Assembly: GCA_009760885.1 (NCBI GenBank)
Contig: CM019701.1
Coordinates: 36,098,697-36,162,696, forward strand
DNA length: 64,000 bases
Direction of reading: 5' to 3'
From: Achatina immaculata
Lineage: Eukaryota; Mollusca; Gastropoda; Stylommatophora; Achatinidae
The stretch's first letter is position 1. Each line of letters begins with the position of its first letter. The position numbers and the translations under genes were made by a program. Below the pieces are notes generated by a model, which saw nothing but the letters and a program-made list of their open reading frames with translations, was not told the origin of the DNA and did not search any database. Of this stretch, positions 45,087 through 54,789 are shown in pieces.

Positions 45087-45121
<35 letters not shown>
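45087..45121. repeat. (TA)n array, 5' border of a family C copy
   Basis: TA run of 35 bp directly abutting C sequence at 45122. Confidence 0.95.
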
Positions 45122-45126
<5 letters not shown>

Positions 45127-46110
45127 GTCAACATCATTAGAGATCTCTACAACGGATATGTTTGTGCAGTGAAGAAAGAATGAGCGAATGACTTCAGATT
45201 GAAACAGGTGTGAAACAAGGATGTATATTATCTCCCTTGCTTTTTGGAATTTCCATAGACTTTATAACAAAAGATTGTGTACAGGTAAAACGGGCATTGT
45301 TGGGTACATGGGACCCAAACAGAAGATCTTGATTTTGCTGATGACATAACCCTTATCAGTGACAATGTGAAATCGAAGCAGGAAAAAAAAGATTCCCTGT
45401 CTTCCTTGGCTGGCAAAACAGGTATTGAAATTAACAAAGACAAAACAAAAATAATTAAACTTCTCATTAATCAAGAAGGAAAAATATATGTAGAAGAAAT
45501 AGTTGTTGATGAAGGAAACCAATTTCCATACCTTGGCAGCTACATATACCAGGATAGTGACACCAGGAAGGAAGTTAGAATGAGAATTGCAGCATTGTCC
45601 TTCAAAAATATTGACAACATATGGAATTCAAAAGTTATAAGCGCAAAAACCAAGTTAAGATTCAATTCAATTCAAATGTGATATCCACCCTCATTTATGC
45701 ATGAGAAAGCTGGAAAACAACTAAAGAAATAGACAAGAAATTAGACTGTTTTGAAAACAAATGCCTAAGGAAAATATCTGGTATAAAGTGGAATGAATTT
45801 AAGAACAACACAGAGATAAGACAGATGACCAAGCAACAACCTGTCTCATGAGTGATCGGAAAAAGAAGATGGACATGTGATGGACCATGTGATGAGAAAA
45901 AACAATAAGAGAATACCAAAACAAGTTATCAAGTGGTGCACAACAAGCAGAAGAAAAAGAGGTCGACCATGTGAAACTCTAAAGAGAAGTCAGTTTAGTG
46001 GGCATGACATCACTTGATGAATTTGAAAAACTCGCTGAAAACAGGAAAACTTGGCAAACAACTATGCGAGCCCTATGTGACGTTTAACGGCACGGAAAGA
46101 ATGTAAAATG

Positions 46111-46112
<2 letters not shown>
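45122..46112 (+). mobile_element. family C retrotransposon, 5'-truncated, between two (TA)n arrays
   Basis: It starts in the RT domain at codons for VNIIRDLYNGYVCAVK and continues through ETGVKQGCILSPLLFGISID. FADD follows at about 45330, then INKDKTKIIKLLINQEGKIY and YIYQDSDTRKEVRMR, to the C-terminal RKRGRPCETLKR and TTTAACGGCACGGAAAGAATG. Frame breaks at 45182, 45680 and later disable it. The 3' end runs straight into the (TA)n array at 46113, and the next C copy begins at that array's far end. Confidence 0.85.

Positions 46113-46155
<43 letters not shown>
46113..46155. repeat. (TA)n array between two family C copies
   Basis: TA run of 43 bp linking the 3' end of one C copy to the 5' truncation of the next. 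Confidence 0.95.
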
Positions 46156-46157
<2 letters not shown>

Positions 46158-48603
46158 AGATAGATCATTTTTGTATTAGAAAGCAATACAGAACATCTCT
46201 GATAGATGTAAGAACATATGGGGGTGCAGATATTAACAGTGATCACAACCTGTGTATAGGAAAAATAAAACTAAAACTGAAAAGCCAACACAAGAAATCA
46301 ATACACAGAAAGATAAACAGCACAGTCTACAAGAAGAGAATACTAACAGTAATTTCAATCAGGAACTTGCCAATCATTCCAAAACACCCACTGAAGTAGA
46401 GGAGATAGGTATAGATGAATTATGGAATTCTTACAGCACAGTTATAATCACAGCAGCAAAAGCAAGCGCTGGACTGAAAAAAAACACATAGAAAAGCATA
46501 GATATCAGAAAACACATGGAAGTATATACATGAAAGACGAGAATCTAAATTAGACATGTTGAATGTAAAGGCAGATCTTGGAAAAGATCTGGCGAAGGCA
46601 ACATGTAAAGAAATAGATAAGAAAGTAAAAAGTTCAGCTAGAAGGGATAAAAGAGAATACATAGACAATATGGCGAAACAAGCAGAGAAGACAACAAAAA
46701 CAGGAAAAAGAAGCTAGTAGGTACTATTACATTTAAAGAAAGATCAATCCTTATCACAACTGGAACCCTATTAACATCAAATAAAGACCAAAAGCAAAGA
46801 TGGGCTGAACACTTCCAAGAAATACTTAATCGACCACACCCAAAAGAATTGTTAAACCTTGAAACCGACTTACCAGTCCCACAACTAAATGTCAACCTAG
46901 ATGAAATTACATTGCATGAGATTGAAACAGCAGTGAATTTTATGGCTAAGAACAAAGCCGCAGGTGAAGATGAAATAAAACCCGAAATGTTAAAAGCTAT
47001 CAATAGTGACAACATGAGACAACTACAGAGAATGTTTAATAAGATTTGGAAAGAAGAAAAGGTCCCTTCTAAATGGAAAAAAGAAATCAATGTTAAAATA
47101 CCAAAAAAGGCAACCATAGTGACTGTAAAAATTGCAGAGGAGTAACCTTAATATCAGTTGTGTCAAAAGTATTTTGCAAAGTCATTTTGAACAGATTTAA
47201 AGATATAGTGGATACAGCAATGAGAGAAGAACAAGCAGGATTTCGAAAAGGGAGAAGCTGTCTCGACCAGATCTTTACTCTAAGAATAATGCTTGAAGAA
47301 CATATTGAAAAGCAGAAACCATTAATACTGAACTTCATAGATTTTTTAAAGGTATTTGATAGCATACACGGAGATTCATTGTGGAGAATTTTAAATCTAT
47401 ATGGAATACCATCTAAAACTGTCAACATCATTAAGGACTTCTACAATGGATATATTTGTGCAGTCAAAACAGAAGAAGGGATAAGCAAATGGTTCCAGAC
47501 TGAAACAGGTGTGAAACAAGGATGTATACTGTCTCCTTTGCTTTTTGGAATTACAATAGACTTTATAATGAAAAAATGCTGCACAGGTAACACAGGTATC
47601 GACTGGGTACATGGGACCCAACTAGAAGATCTTGATTTTGCTGATGACATGACCCTTATCAGTAACAATGTGAATTCCATGCAAGAAAAAACAGATAGCC
47701 TGTCTTCACTGGCTAGCAAAATAGGATTTGAAATTAACAAGGACAAAATCAAACTTCTCATTATTCAGAATGAAAAATACACGTAGAAGGGATAGATATT
47801 GAAGAAATCAGTCAATCTGCATACCTTGACAGATACATAGACCAGGATGGTGACACCAGAAAGGAAGTTAGAATTGCAAAAGCAGCATCGATCTTCAAGA
47901 ATTTTGAGAACATATGGCATTCAAAAGTTAAGACTATTCAATTCAAATGTAATATCCATCCTCATGTATGCATGCGAAAGCTTTAAAACAACTAAAGAAA
48001 TAGACAAGAAATTAGACTTTTTGAAAACAAATGCTTTCCATAAAGTGGAACGAATTCACGAACAATGAAGAGATAAGACAGATGACTGAAAACAACCAGT
48101 CTCATGGATGATGTGCTCCGAATGACTGACAACTCACTACCAAAAATAGCACTAAGATGGACACCACAGGGGAACAGAAGTAAGGGTAGACCAAAAGAGA
48201 CATGGAGAAGAACAACAGAAAGGATGTTGAGCAATAGAGGGCTCACCTGGGCAAGAACAGAAAAAAAAAGGCGAAGGACAGGCATTTGTGAAAAACCCTT
48301 GCGGAAGCCCCATGTGCCCTGGGCACTTAAGGTTCAGAGAGAGAGAGAGATATGTTGGTCACGGGATGAGAAGAAACAGTCAGAGAATCCTAAAACAAGT
48401 TATAAAATGGAACACAGCAGGCCAAAGAAAAAGAGGCAGACCACGTGAAACTATGAAGAGGACATTGTTAAGAGAGGCCAAATTAATAGGCATAAAATCC
48501 CTTGATGAGGTTGAAAGACTCGCCGAAGACATGAAAAATTGGGGAACTAACTTGCGAGCCCTATATGACGTTTAACGGCACAGGAAGAATATAAGATATA
48601 AGA

Positions 48604-48604
<1 letters not shown>
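46156..48604 (+). mobile_element. family C retrotransposon, longest RT-bearing copy, with nested B fragment
   Basis: It begins in the endonuclease's last motifs (NSDHNLCIGKIKLKLKSQHK). The linker shows IETAVNFMAKNKAAGEDEIK (46849-47145). The RT is open over 208 codons (47160-47786): EEQAGFRKGRSCLDQIFTLR, LNFIDFLKVFDSIHGDSLWR (first Asp), ETGVKQGCILSPLLFGITID and LEDLDFADDMTLISNNVNSM (FADD). The C-terminal part is interrupted at 48109-48343 by a B 3' end, then resumes with YVGHGMRRNSQR, RKRGRPRETMKRTLLREAKL and the end RALYDV. The tail AGAATATAAGATATAAGAAG runs into (TA)n at 48605. Several frameshifts are present. Confidence 0.87.
48109..48343 (+). mobile_element. family B 3' end nested in family C, with target deletion
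   Basis: The 235-bp insert encodes MTDNSLPKIALRWTPQGNRS, KGRPKETWRRTTERMLSNRG and ends in AAGGTTCAGAGAGAGAGAGA. Compared with C copies (60300-60340), about 24 bp of C (GTGATCAGAAAAAGAAGATGG region) are missing at the junction. There is no TSD. Confidence 0.85.

Positions 48605-48641
<37 letters not shown>
48605..48641. repeat. (TA)n array at family C 3' end
   Basis: TA run of 37 bp immediately after the C tail. Confidence 0.95.
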
Positions 48642-48643
<2 letters not shown>

Positions 48644-49889
48644 GATTTGATCTTTGTGTGACCCACGTGGTCACTTAAAGTAGAGTCTTTTGTAGAACTA
48701 ACGTGAGTTTTGACATCTAAGAAAACTTTATTTGTATTTACTTTTTCATGGTTTATCTATGATAAAGTCTGTCCCATTGCAGTTGTATACTGTAAGGGCA
48801 AATTTGGAATGCCAGCACTGTTCTTCCTGCATTTGTTTTCTAGGAAAACCCCAGGTATCTTTTTTTAGAGGATGGGTTGACCCCTTTGCCGTTGGGTTAA
48901 AAAAAAAATCCCCAAGTGAGAAATCGAACTGGGGACCTTCTGATCGGCAAGTTAGTGGTTTAGTTCATTGTTTTTCATAAAACATTTGTATATACTAATA
49001 TGTACAATATAAACAACTGACAGCAGTAAATATCTTGAAAAGTCATTTATTTATGTTATGTTTTTCTTAGTATTTAGGAGTAGAATTTTCTAATAGACTC
49101 CATACGTTCTCTATGTTTCAACTATTTTTTAAAAATAATATAAACGTGAAATAAATATCAGTATTTTTTCGTAATGCACAAACCAAATAAATTTCACAAT
49201 TATAAATATTCGAAATGAATTTTGTTTCTCTGTCACCAAAAAAAAAAAAAATCATGCTATCAGGAAATCCCCATAAATTTCTTGTTTGTTCCGGTTACCA
49301 GTATGTAGCAGTGGCAAATAATATATAACGAATAATTTAAAATTCAACATTTAAAATGATGTTGAAAGCAAATGAGATTTGCACTTTAGCCAACATTTTA
49401 TTTCTAAATTTTCGAAACACAGCACAGAGACAGCAATTTAGATAATGATATTCATTTTGGTGTGATGACCCCCATTAGAACGAATGAAATATGCTTGGCG
49501 CCAACGATGTAAGAAATTTTTAAATACTGATCCCCAACCTCGTCGCCACTGGTGGGGTGAGAGCGATGGGCTGCTGTCTTTGAAAAGGTCTCGAGAAGAT
49601 TAAATAAATGAAATAATGATGATAATAATAATAATACGTCTTTACAATAAGAGAATTAGAGTTTGCAGTTTTATAGAAATCCTAATACTTAAATGTTTTC
49701 AAACTTTACAATTAATATAACAGCCTAATACTCTGACGTTTATTATATAAATTTTTAAAATTAGTACCAACATTAAATAATGTTAAAGGCATACTTTTAG
49801 GGGGTGGGGATATCTGTAACAGAATTCTTTAATTATGTTTTTTAATCTCCATTGCTGGTGTTACGGTTTCACATTGCTTTTATGTGGTT
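48642..49889. other. anonymous DNA with a possible tRNA-derived segment
   Basis: Apart from the tRNA-like stretch at 48895-48965 and a poly-A run at 49239-49251, no feature is recognised. A (GAT/AAT)n stretch lies at 49612-49634. Confidence 0.4.
48895..48965 (-). repeat. tRNA-like sequence, possible SINE head or tRNA pseudogene
   Basis: On the minus strand CACTAACTTGCCGATCAGAA followed by GGTCCCCAGTTCGATTTCTC resembles an anticodon arm and a T-loop/B-box (GGTTCGANNCC with changes). The cloverleaf is incomplete and the acceptor stem unclear, so a functional tRNA is unlikely. It may be the head of a tRNA-derived SINE. Confidence 0.35.
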
Positions 49890-50645
49890 CCTAACATGAA
49901 CAGTTCTGCCATTCTTGGGCGTGATTTTCTTTCTTGATCTGGTGCTTTCATAGATTACAAATTTAATACACTTGACATTCATAACAAAAAGATTCCTATA
50001 GAGTTAGATGCACACATTGCCTCTAGTCTTCGTGTCCAGCGTTATTCTCTTCTTTCTCCACGTTCTGTCAGTCTTATTCCTCTGAAGATAAAAGCCCAAT
50101 CATATTACTCCTCTGGTAGTTCTTATAAGGTTCAGGGTATTGACACACCATTCTTACTGTCACAACTAGAGATAGAGCTGGGAGACTCCGTTTGTGAGCT
50201 CCACACTAATCACTATCTCGTGTTGACAGTAATTAATCAGTCTACCAAACACATCAAGCTGAAACGCGGATGTGAACTCAGAAAGTTGACACCACTCACA
50301 GAATCAGTGGATCCTGTTGAGCAGAATTCTGGTACTGAGGAGTCAACAACTGAAAGTTGTTCTGAGAATATCGTTCGAAAAGTTCAGTGCCCTGATTTGC
50401 ACAAGGACATAATATCAATTTGTTGACACAGAATAAGGATGTCTTTGCCCTGATTGATTCCGAGATTTCTCACACCTCGACAGTTTGGATGGAGATTGAT
50501 ACAGGCCAATCTCCAGGAAACCATATCGTACTCCGTTAGAGAGTATAGAGGTGTTTGAAGGTCATTGAGAATATGTTGCGTGATGGAATAATTTCCCGCA
50601 CGATCTCAGAGTGGTCATCACCAGTTGTCTTGGTGACAAAAAAAG
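49890..50645 (+). pseudogene. Ty3/Gypsy pol fragment: protease end and RT start
   Basis: AILGRDFLS followed by GAFIDYKFNTLDIHNKKIPI is the C-terminal flap of a retropepsin-type protease. About 160 codons of pol linker follow (LTVINQSTKHIKLKRGCELR at 50223 on). The RT entry is then seen: VWMEIDTGQSPGNHIVLR and KVIENMLRDGIISRTISEWS, with SPVVLVTKKDG. That last motif is characteristic of Ty3/Gypsy RT. A stop in the protease (about 49937) and two before the RT show decay. The fragment is cut at 50645 where inverted family C sequence begins, so RT catalytic residues are absent. No LTRs were found. Confidence 0.8.
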
Positions 50646-51453
50646 ATGGTATTCCAAATATTCTTAAAATTCTCCACAATGATTCTTTGTGTATGCTATC
50701 AAGTGTCTTTTTAAAGTCTATGAAGTTCAGGATGAATGATCTTTTCTTTTTGATATGTTTTTCAAGTATTATTCTTAGAATAAAGATCTGGTCGAGACAG
50801 CTTCTCCCTTTTCGAAATCCTGCCTGTTCTTCTCTCATTGCAGCATACACTATATCTTGAATTCTATTCAGAATAACTTTACAAAATACTTTTGACACAA
50901 GTGATAGTAAGGTTACTCCTCTCCAGTTATTGCAATCGCCGGTATTTTAATAATGAATCCTTTTTTCCATTTAGAAGGGACCTTTTCTTCTTTCCAAATT
51001 TTATTAAACATTTTTTAGAGTTGGCTCATGTTGTCACTGTTAATAGCTTTTAACATTTCGGGTTTTATTTCATCTTCACCTGCGGCTTTGTTCTTAGTCA
51101 TTAGATTCACTACTGTTTCATTTTCATGCAATGTAATTTCATCTAGGTTGACATTCAGTTGTGGGATTGGTAAGTCCGTTTCAAGGTCTATCAATTCTTT
51201 TGGGTGTGGTCGATTAAGTATTTCTTGGAAGTGTTTGGCCCATCCTTGCTCTTGTTCTTTACTTGATGTTAATAGGATACTGGTTCTGCTCAGGACTGGT
51301 CTATCTTTGGATGCAATAGTACCTGTTAGCCTCTTTCTTATGTTATGTAGAGTTTTGTTGTCTCCTGTTTTTGCTGTCGTCTCTGCTTGTTTCACCATAT
51401 TGTCCATGTATTCTGTTTATCCCTTCTAGCTGAACTTTTTACTTTATTGTCTA
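50646..51453 (-). mobile_element. family C internal fragment
   Basis: The minus strand carries the C linker (VDNMVKQAETTAKTGDNKTL, LIDLETDLPIPQLNVNLDEI) and the start of the RT (EEQAGFRKGRSCLDQIFILR, ILNFIDFKKTLDSIHKESLW). The left edge is internal to the element (codons GIP), fused directly to the Gypsy KKDG codons. The right edge is the 3' end of a Helitron. It has neither C terminus, so it reached this place by rearrangement rather than simple insertion. Confidence 0.8.
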
Positions 51454-51770
51454 CGAGCTGATTGCCCGGCGCTGCCGGGTGATTTATTTATCCCAGTCTT
51501 GTATTAGACAAGAAAAGGAATGAATTATATCTATAGTGTAATACTGAAGTAATTTTATTTACAGATATTTAAAAGTTTAATTACAGTACGCAAATTATAA
51601 AGTAAAGTATTTTACAAATTCACCATAATATTAATTTAATTCAAAACTTGATTATAAACAACATTTTTAGTTTCACCTCCAAGAGTAAGAATAAATCAAT
51701 TCTTGAGTGAACCCACCCTTGAGCACGCAACATAAGGTTATCTGTATGAGAAACATGGCAATCTCAGATC
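51454..51770 (-). mobile_element. Helitron 3' end with helicase C-terminal remnant
   Basis: Read on the minus strand the block ends CACCCGGCAGCGCCGGGCAA then TCAGCTCG, followed by T. A GC-rich hairpin ~10 nt before a CT-containing terminus, with a T next to it, is the Helitron 3' signature; CTRR is here CTCG. The same end with CTAG is at 61303. Upstream codons (51690-51640) read GGETKNVVYNQVLN before a stop, and SRIDLFLL occurs just before in another frame. These resemble the C-terminus of Helitron Rep/helicase proteins (SRVG...LFI.....TKNVVY..VL). It inserted in the C sequence at an A/T step. Confidence 0.65.
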
Positions 51771-51772
51771 TA

Positions 51773-51975
51773 ACTCTCTCCTTCTCTCTCTATTTCTCTG
51801 TCCCTATCTCTCTCCCTCTCCTTCACCATCTCCCTCTCTTTCCCTACCTCTATCGATCCCTCTCTCTCTCCATCTCTATCTCTCTCCCACTTTCTCTCTG
51901 CCTCTCTCTCCTTCTCTTTCACTTTCTCCCTCTTTTTCATTCTCCCCCCTCTCTCCTTCCCTCTCACTCTCCCTC
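51773..51975. repeat. polypyrimidine (TC)n tract, ~200 bp
   Basis: Almost pure C/T on the plus strand with CTCTCT cores. The Glu/Arg-rich and Leu/Ser-rich frames across it are repeat translations. Confidence 0.95.
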
Positions 51976-52310
51976 AGTTAAATCTACTACAGAATACAAT
52001 TAAAGCTAATATAAACATAAGAAAAAAAGTGAAAATTTATTTTTCTAAATATAATTAAAACAAAGAGATCATCAAAATTATTTAGATCATCAAAATTATT
52101 TGGAGTTGCCATGGGAGGCTACACATGTTGCTCTTAGACCAGCATCACGTTAATTCACGATCATCTCCCTTAGACTATTCCTTTGTTCTCTTTCAATGTA
52201 GTGGAAAGTATGTTACCACCTACGTATCCCGACCCCGACGGGAGATGGGGGAGTCTTATCCGCATATTATACATATATATGCATACGTGCATACATACAT
52301 ACACACATCC
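51976..52310. other. anonymous DNA, possibly more Helitron or spacer
   Basis: ATCATCAAAATTATTT is directly repeated at about 52070-52102. A CCGACCCCGACGGG block at 52232 stands out. No domain. Confidence 0.35.
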
Positions 52311-52326
52311 ATATATATATATATAT
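52311..52326. repeat. short (TA)n run
   Basis: About 16 bp of AT adjoining the truncated end of the next C fragment. Confidence 0.85.
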
Positions 52327-52339
52327 TTCTTTGTATGTT

Positions 52340-53257
52340 GCTTGTGCCAGATTTTTTTCCAAGATCTATCTTTACATTCAACGTGGCCAATTTGGGAGTT
52401 CGTTTTTAATGCATGGATTTCCATGTGTTATCTGATATCTATGCTTTTCTACTTGTTTTTGTGCAGTACAGCACTTGTTTTAATTATGGATGTACTGTAG
52501 GATTCCCATAATTCATCTATATATGTCTCCTCTACCTCACCGAATGCAGTGAAGTGTTTGGTAAGTTTCAGATTAAAATTACTCTTAGTATTTTCATCCT
52601 GTAGGCTATGACTGTTTAGCTTTCTGAATATCTTTCTTGTGTTGGCTTTTCAGTTGTAGTCTTATTTTCCCTATACACAGGTTGTGATCACTGTTGTCGT
52701 CTACACCCCGATATGCTCTTACATCTATCAGAGATGTTCTGAGTTGGTTTCTAATGCAAAAATGATCTATCTGGTTTCTGGTTCTATCATCTGGGATATC
52801 CATGTTGTTTTATGTATCTCTTTGTGTGGAAATGTTGTTCCACCAATGACCATGTCCTCTCTTAGACACAATTAAACGTTCTCCATTCTGATTGACAATA
52901 TCAATCCCTTCTTTCCTCATTACTTTTCGAAGTCGGTGTTATCGTTTCCTGCCGTGACGTTGAAGTCTCCCATGACAACTAAGATGTCGTATTTAGGGAC
53001 TTTGTTAATGAGTTGTTGTAGTTGGTGATAGAAATTGTCTTTTATCTCGTCATCTGCATCGTTCGTAGGTGCATAGCATTGTATGATTGTCATTCTTCCG
53101 TGTCTTATTTTGAATCGTGCTCTTAATATACGACTGTTCGCTGGTTCCCATCCTGTAAGGCTCTTTGCTGCTGCAGTTGACATAATTATACCTACTCCTT
53201 CTTGATATTTCCCATCGCCTCTGCCTGAATATATGATTAACTTACGGTTGTCCGCCG
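52340..53257 (-). mobile_element. family C endonuclease region, interrupted by family A
   Basis: The minus strand encodes AP-endonuclease motifs: ARFKIRHGRMTIIQCYAPTN, ILVVMGDFNVTAGNDN, DRTRNQIDHFCIRNQLRTSL and DNSDHNLCIGKIRLQLKSQH. These include the GDFN, QIDH and SDH catalytic and ligand motifs. Continuation of the same sequence (KIGRSR/EAG.. region) is at 54116-54165 beyond an A insertion. Frameshifts near 52805 and 53185 break it. The other end near 52340 lies in the linker. Confidence 0.8.
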
Positions 53258-54115
53258 TATAATGAGGAATGTTAGAGAAGATGTATATAAAGAATATTAG
53301 GATGTCATAACAATTGGAGGTTATAAAATACCAGTGATTAGATATGCTGATGACACAGAATTACTGTCCACAACACAAAAAAGAATGGAAAAAATAATTA
53401 TGTCAGTCCATAAGAACAGCGAAGAGAAAAACTTCTATTTTAATGCGAAGAAAGCTAAATTGATGACAACAGACAAAACAAACAAGGCAACTGAAATATG
53501 TATCAATGAGGAAAAACTGGAAGAAGTGGAGAGTTTTGAATATCTTGGATCATTACTAACTAATAATGGAGATACAATGAGAGAAATTAAAAGGAGGACA
53601 TCTATCGCACTTCAGAAAGTAAAGCAACTAAAGAATCTGTGGAGAGGAGCAGACAGAACCACAAAAATAAGATTTTTAAGGGCATGCATCTTTCCCATCG
53701 CAACATATGCCTGTGAGACCTGGACATTTAACAAAACAGCTGAGAAACACATAAATGCCTTTGAATGTAAATGCTACAGAAGAGTTCTTCAAATATCATT
53801 GACACAAAAAATAACAAATATTACAAGAACTTAATATTGAAGAAGGCTGGCTAGTAAAGAGGATTAAACAAAGAAAACTTAAATATTTTGGACACATTAA
53901 ACGTCATGATAATCTAGAGAAGACCGTCTTAGAAGGGCACATAATGGGAAAAAGAATGAGAGGAAGACCAAGACGAAGACGGCTGCAAGACATCGTTGAT
54001 GATCTGCAAGTGGATGCATCATCAGCAGACCATCTTGCTCACAAGCAAGAAGCCTACAGTAGTGCTGTTAGGGAGGCAAAGTTCCGCAAGGGACATGCAA
54101 ATGAATGAATGAATA
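53258..54115 (+). mobile_element. family A insertion in family C, ~7-bp imperfect TSD
   Basis: The 5'-truncated A copy has MRNVRED codons at its start, IRYADDTELLSTTQKRMEKI (YADD box) and a 166-codon open frame at 53334-53834. Downstream it carries KRMRGRPRRRRLQDIVDD and the GAATGAATGAAT tail. TCCGCCG (53251-53257) corresponds to TCCACCG (54116-54122), and the C sequence resumes after it. Confidence 0.85.
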
Positions 54116-54165
54116 TCCACCGATCTTTTCCCTGCTTCTGCCCATCAGATTTTACTGATGAGGTG

Positions 54166-54700
54166 AATTAAAAGAAGGACATCTATCCTGCTAAAAAAAT
54201 AAAACAACTCAAAAAGATATGGAGAGGAGCAGACAGAACTAGAAAAACCATATTTTTAAGGATATGCATCTTTCCCATCACAACATATGCCTGTGAGACC
54301 TGGACACTTAACAAAACAACTGAGAAACACGTAAATGGCTTTGAATGTAAATGCTACAGAAGAGTTCTTCAAATATCATAGACACAAAAAAGAACAAATA
54401 TATCCGTACTACAAGAACTTAATATTGAAGAAGAATGGCAAGTAAGGAAGACTGAACTTAAATATTTTGGACATATTAAATGTCATGATAAGACGGCCTT
54501 GGAAGGGTACATAATTGGACAAATAAAGAGAGGAAGACCAAGGTAAATATGGCTGCAAGACATTGTTGATGATCTGCGAATGGACGCAGCAGCAGCAGCA
54601 GGGCATCTTGCTTACAACCGAGAGTCCAACAGGAGAGCTGATAGGGATGCAAAATTCCACAAGGGAGATGCCTTTCACATGGGACTGACTGACAAGTAAA
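54166..54700 (+). mobile_element. second family A fragment, older
   Basis: Codons equivalent to IKRRTSI.L.K.KQLK.IWRGADRT begin near 54175, followed by TYACETWTLNKTTEKHVNGF and a degraded GRPR motif near 54530. The terminal GAATG tail is not recognisable, and a stop replaces the Trp of QISW. A short piece of family C (54116-54165) separates it from the A copy on its left. Confidence 0.8.
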
Positions 54701-54770
54701 GTGGCGGAGTATAGTGTCATCAGCGAGTGAAATAATTTAGTGATCTACCTGAACTAAAAACTTAGGTTCT

Positions 54771-54789
54771 TATATATATATATATATAT
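54771..54789. repeat. (TA)n at 3' border of full-length family A
   Basis: About 19 bp of TA, matched by the longer (TA)n at the element's 5' border (58171-58201). Confidence 0.9.

Noticed and set aside
51770..51967. Minus-strand Glu/Arg-rich open frame resembling a coiled coil
   Set aside because: It is the translation of the polypyrimidine tract.
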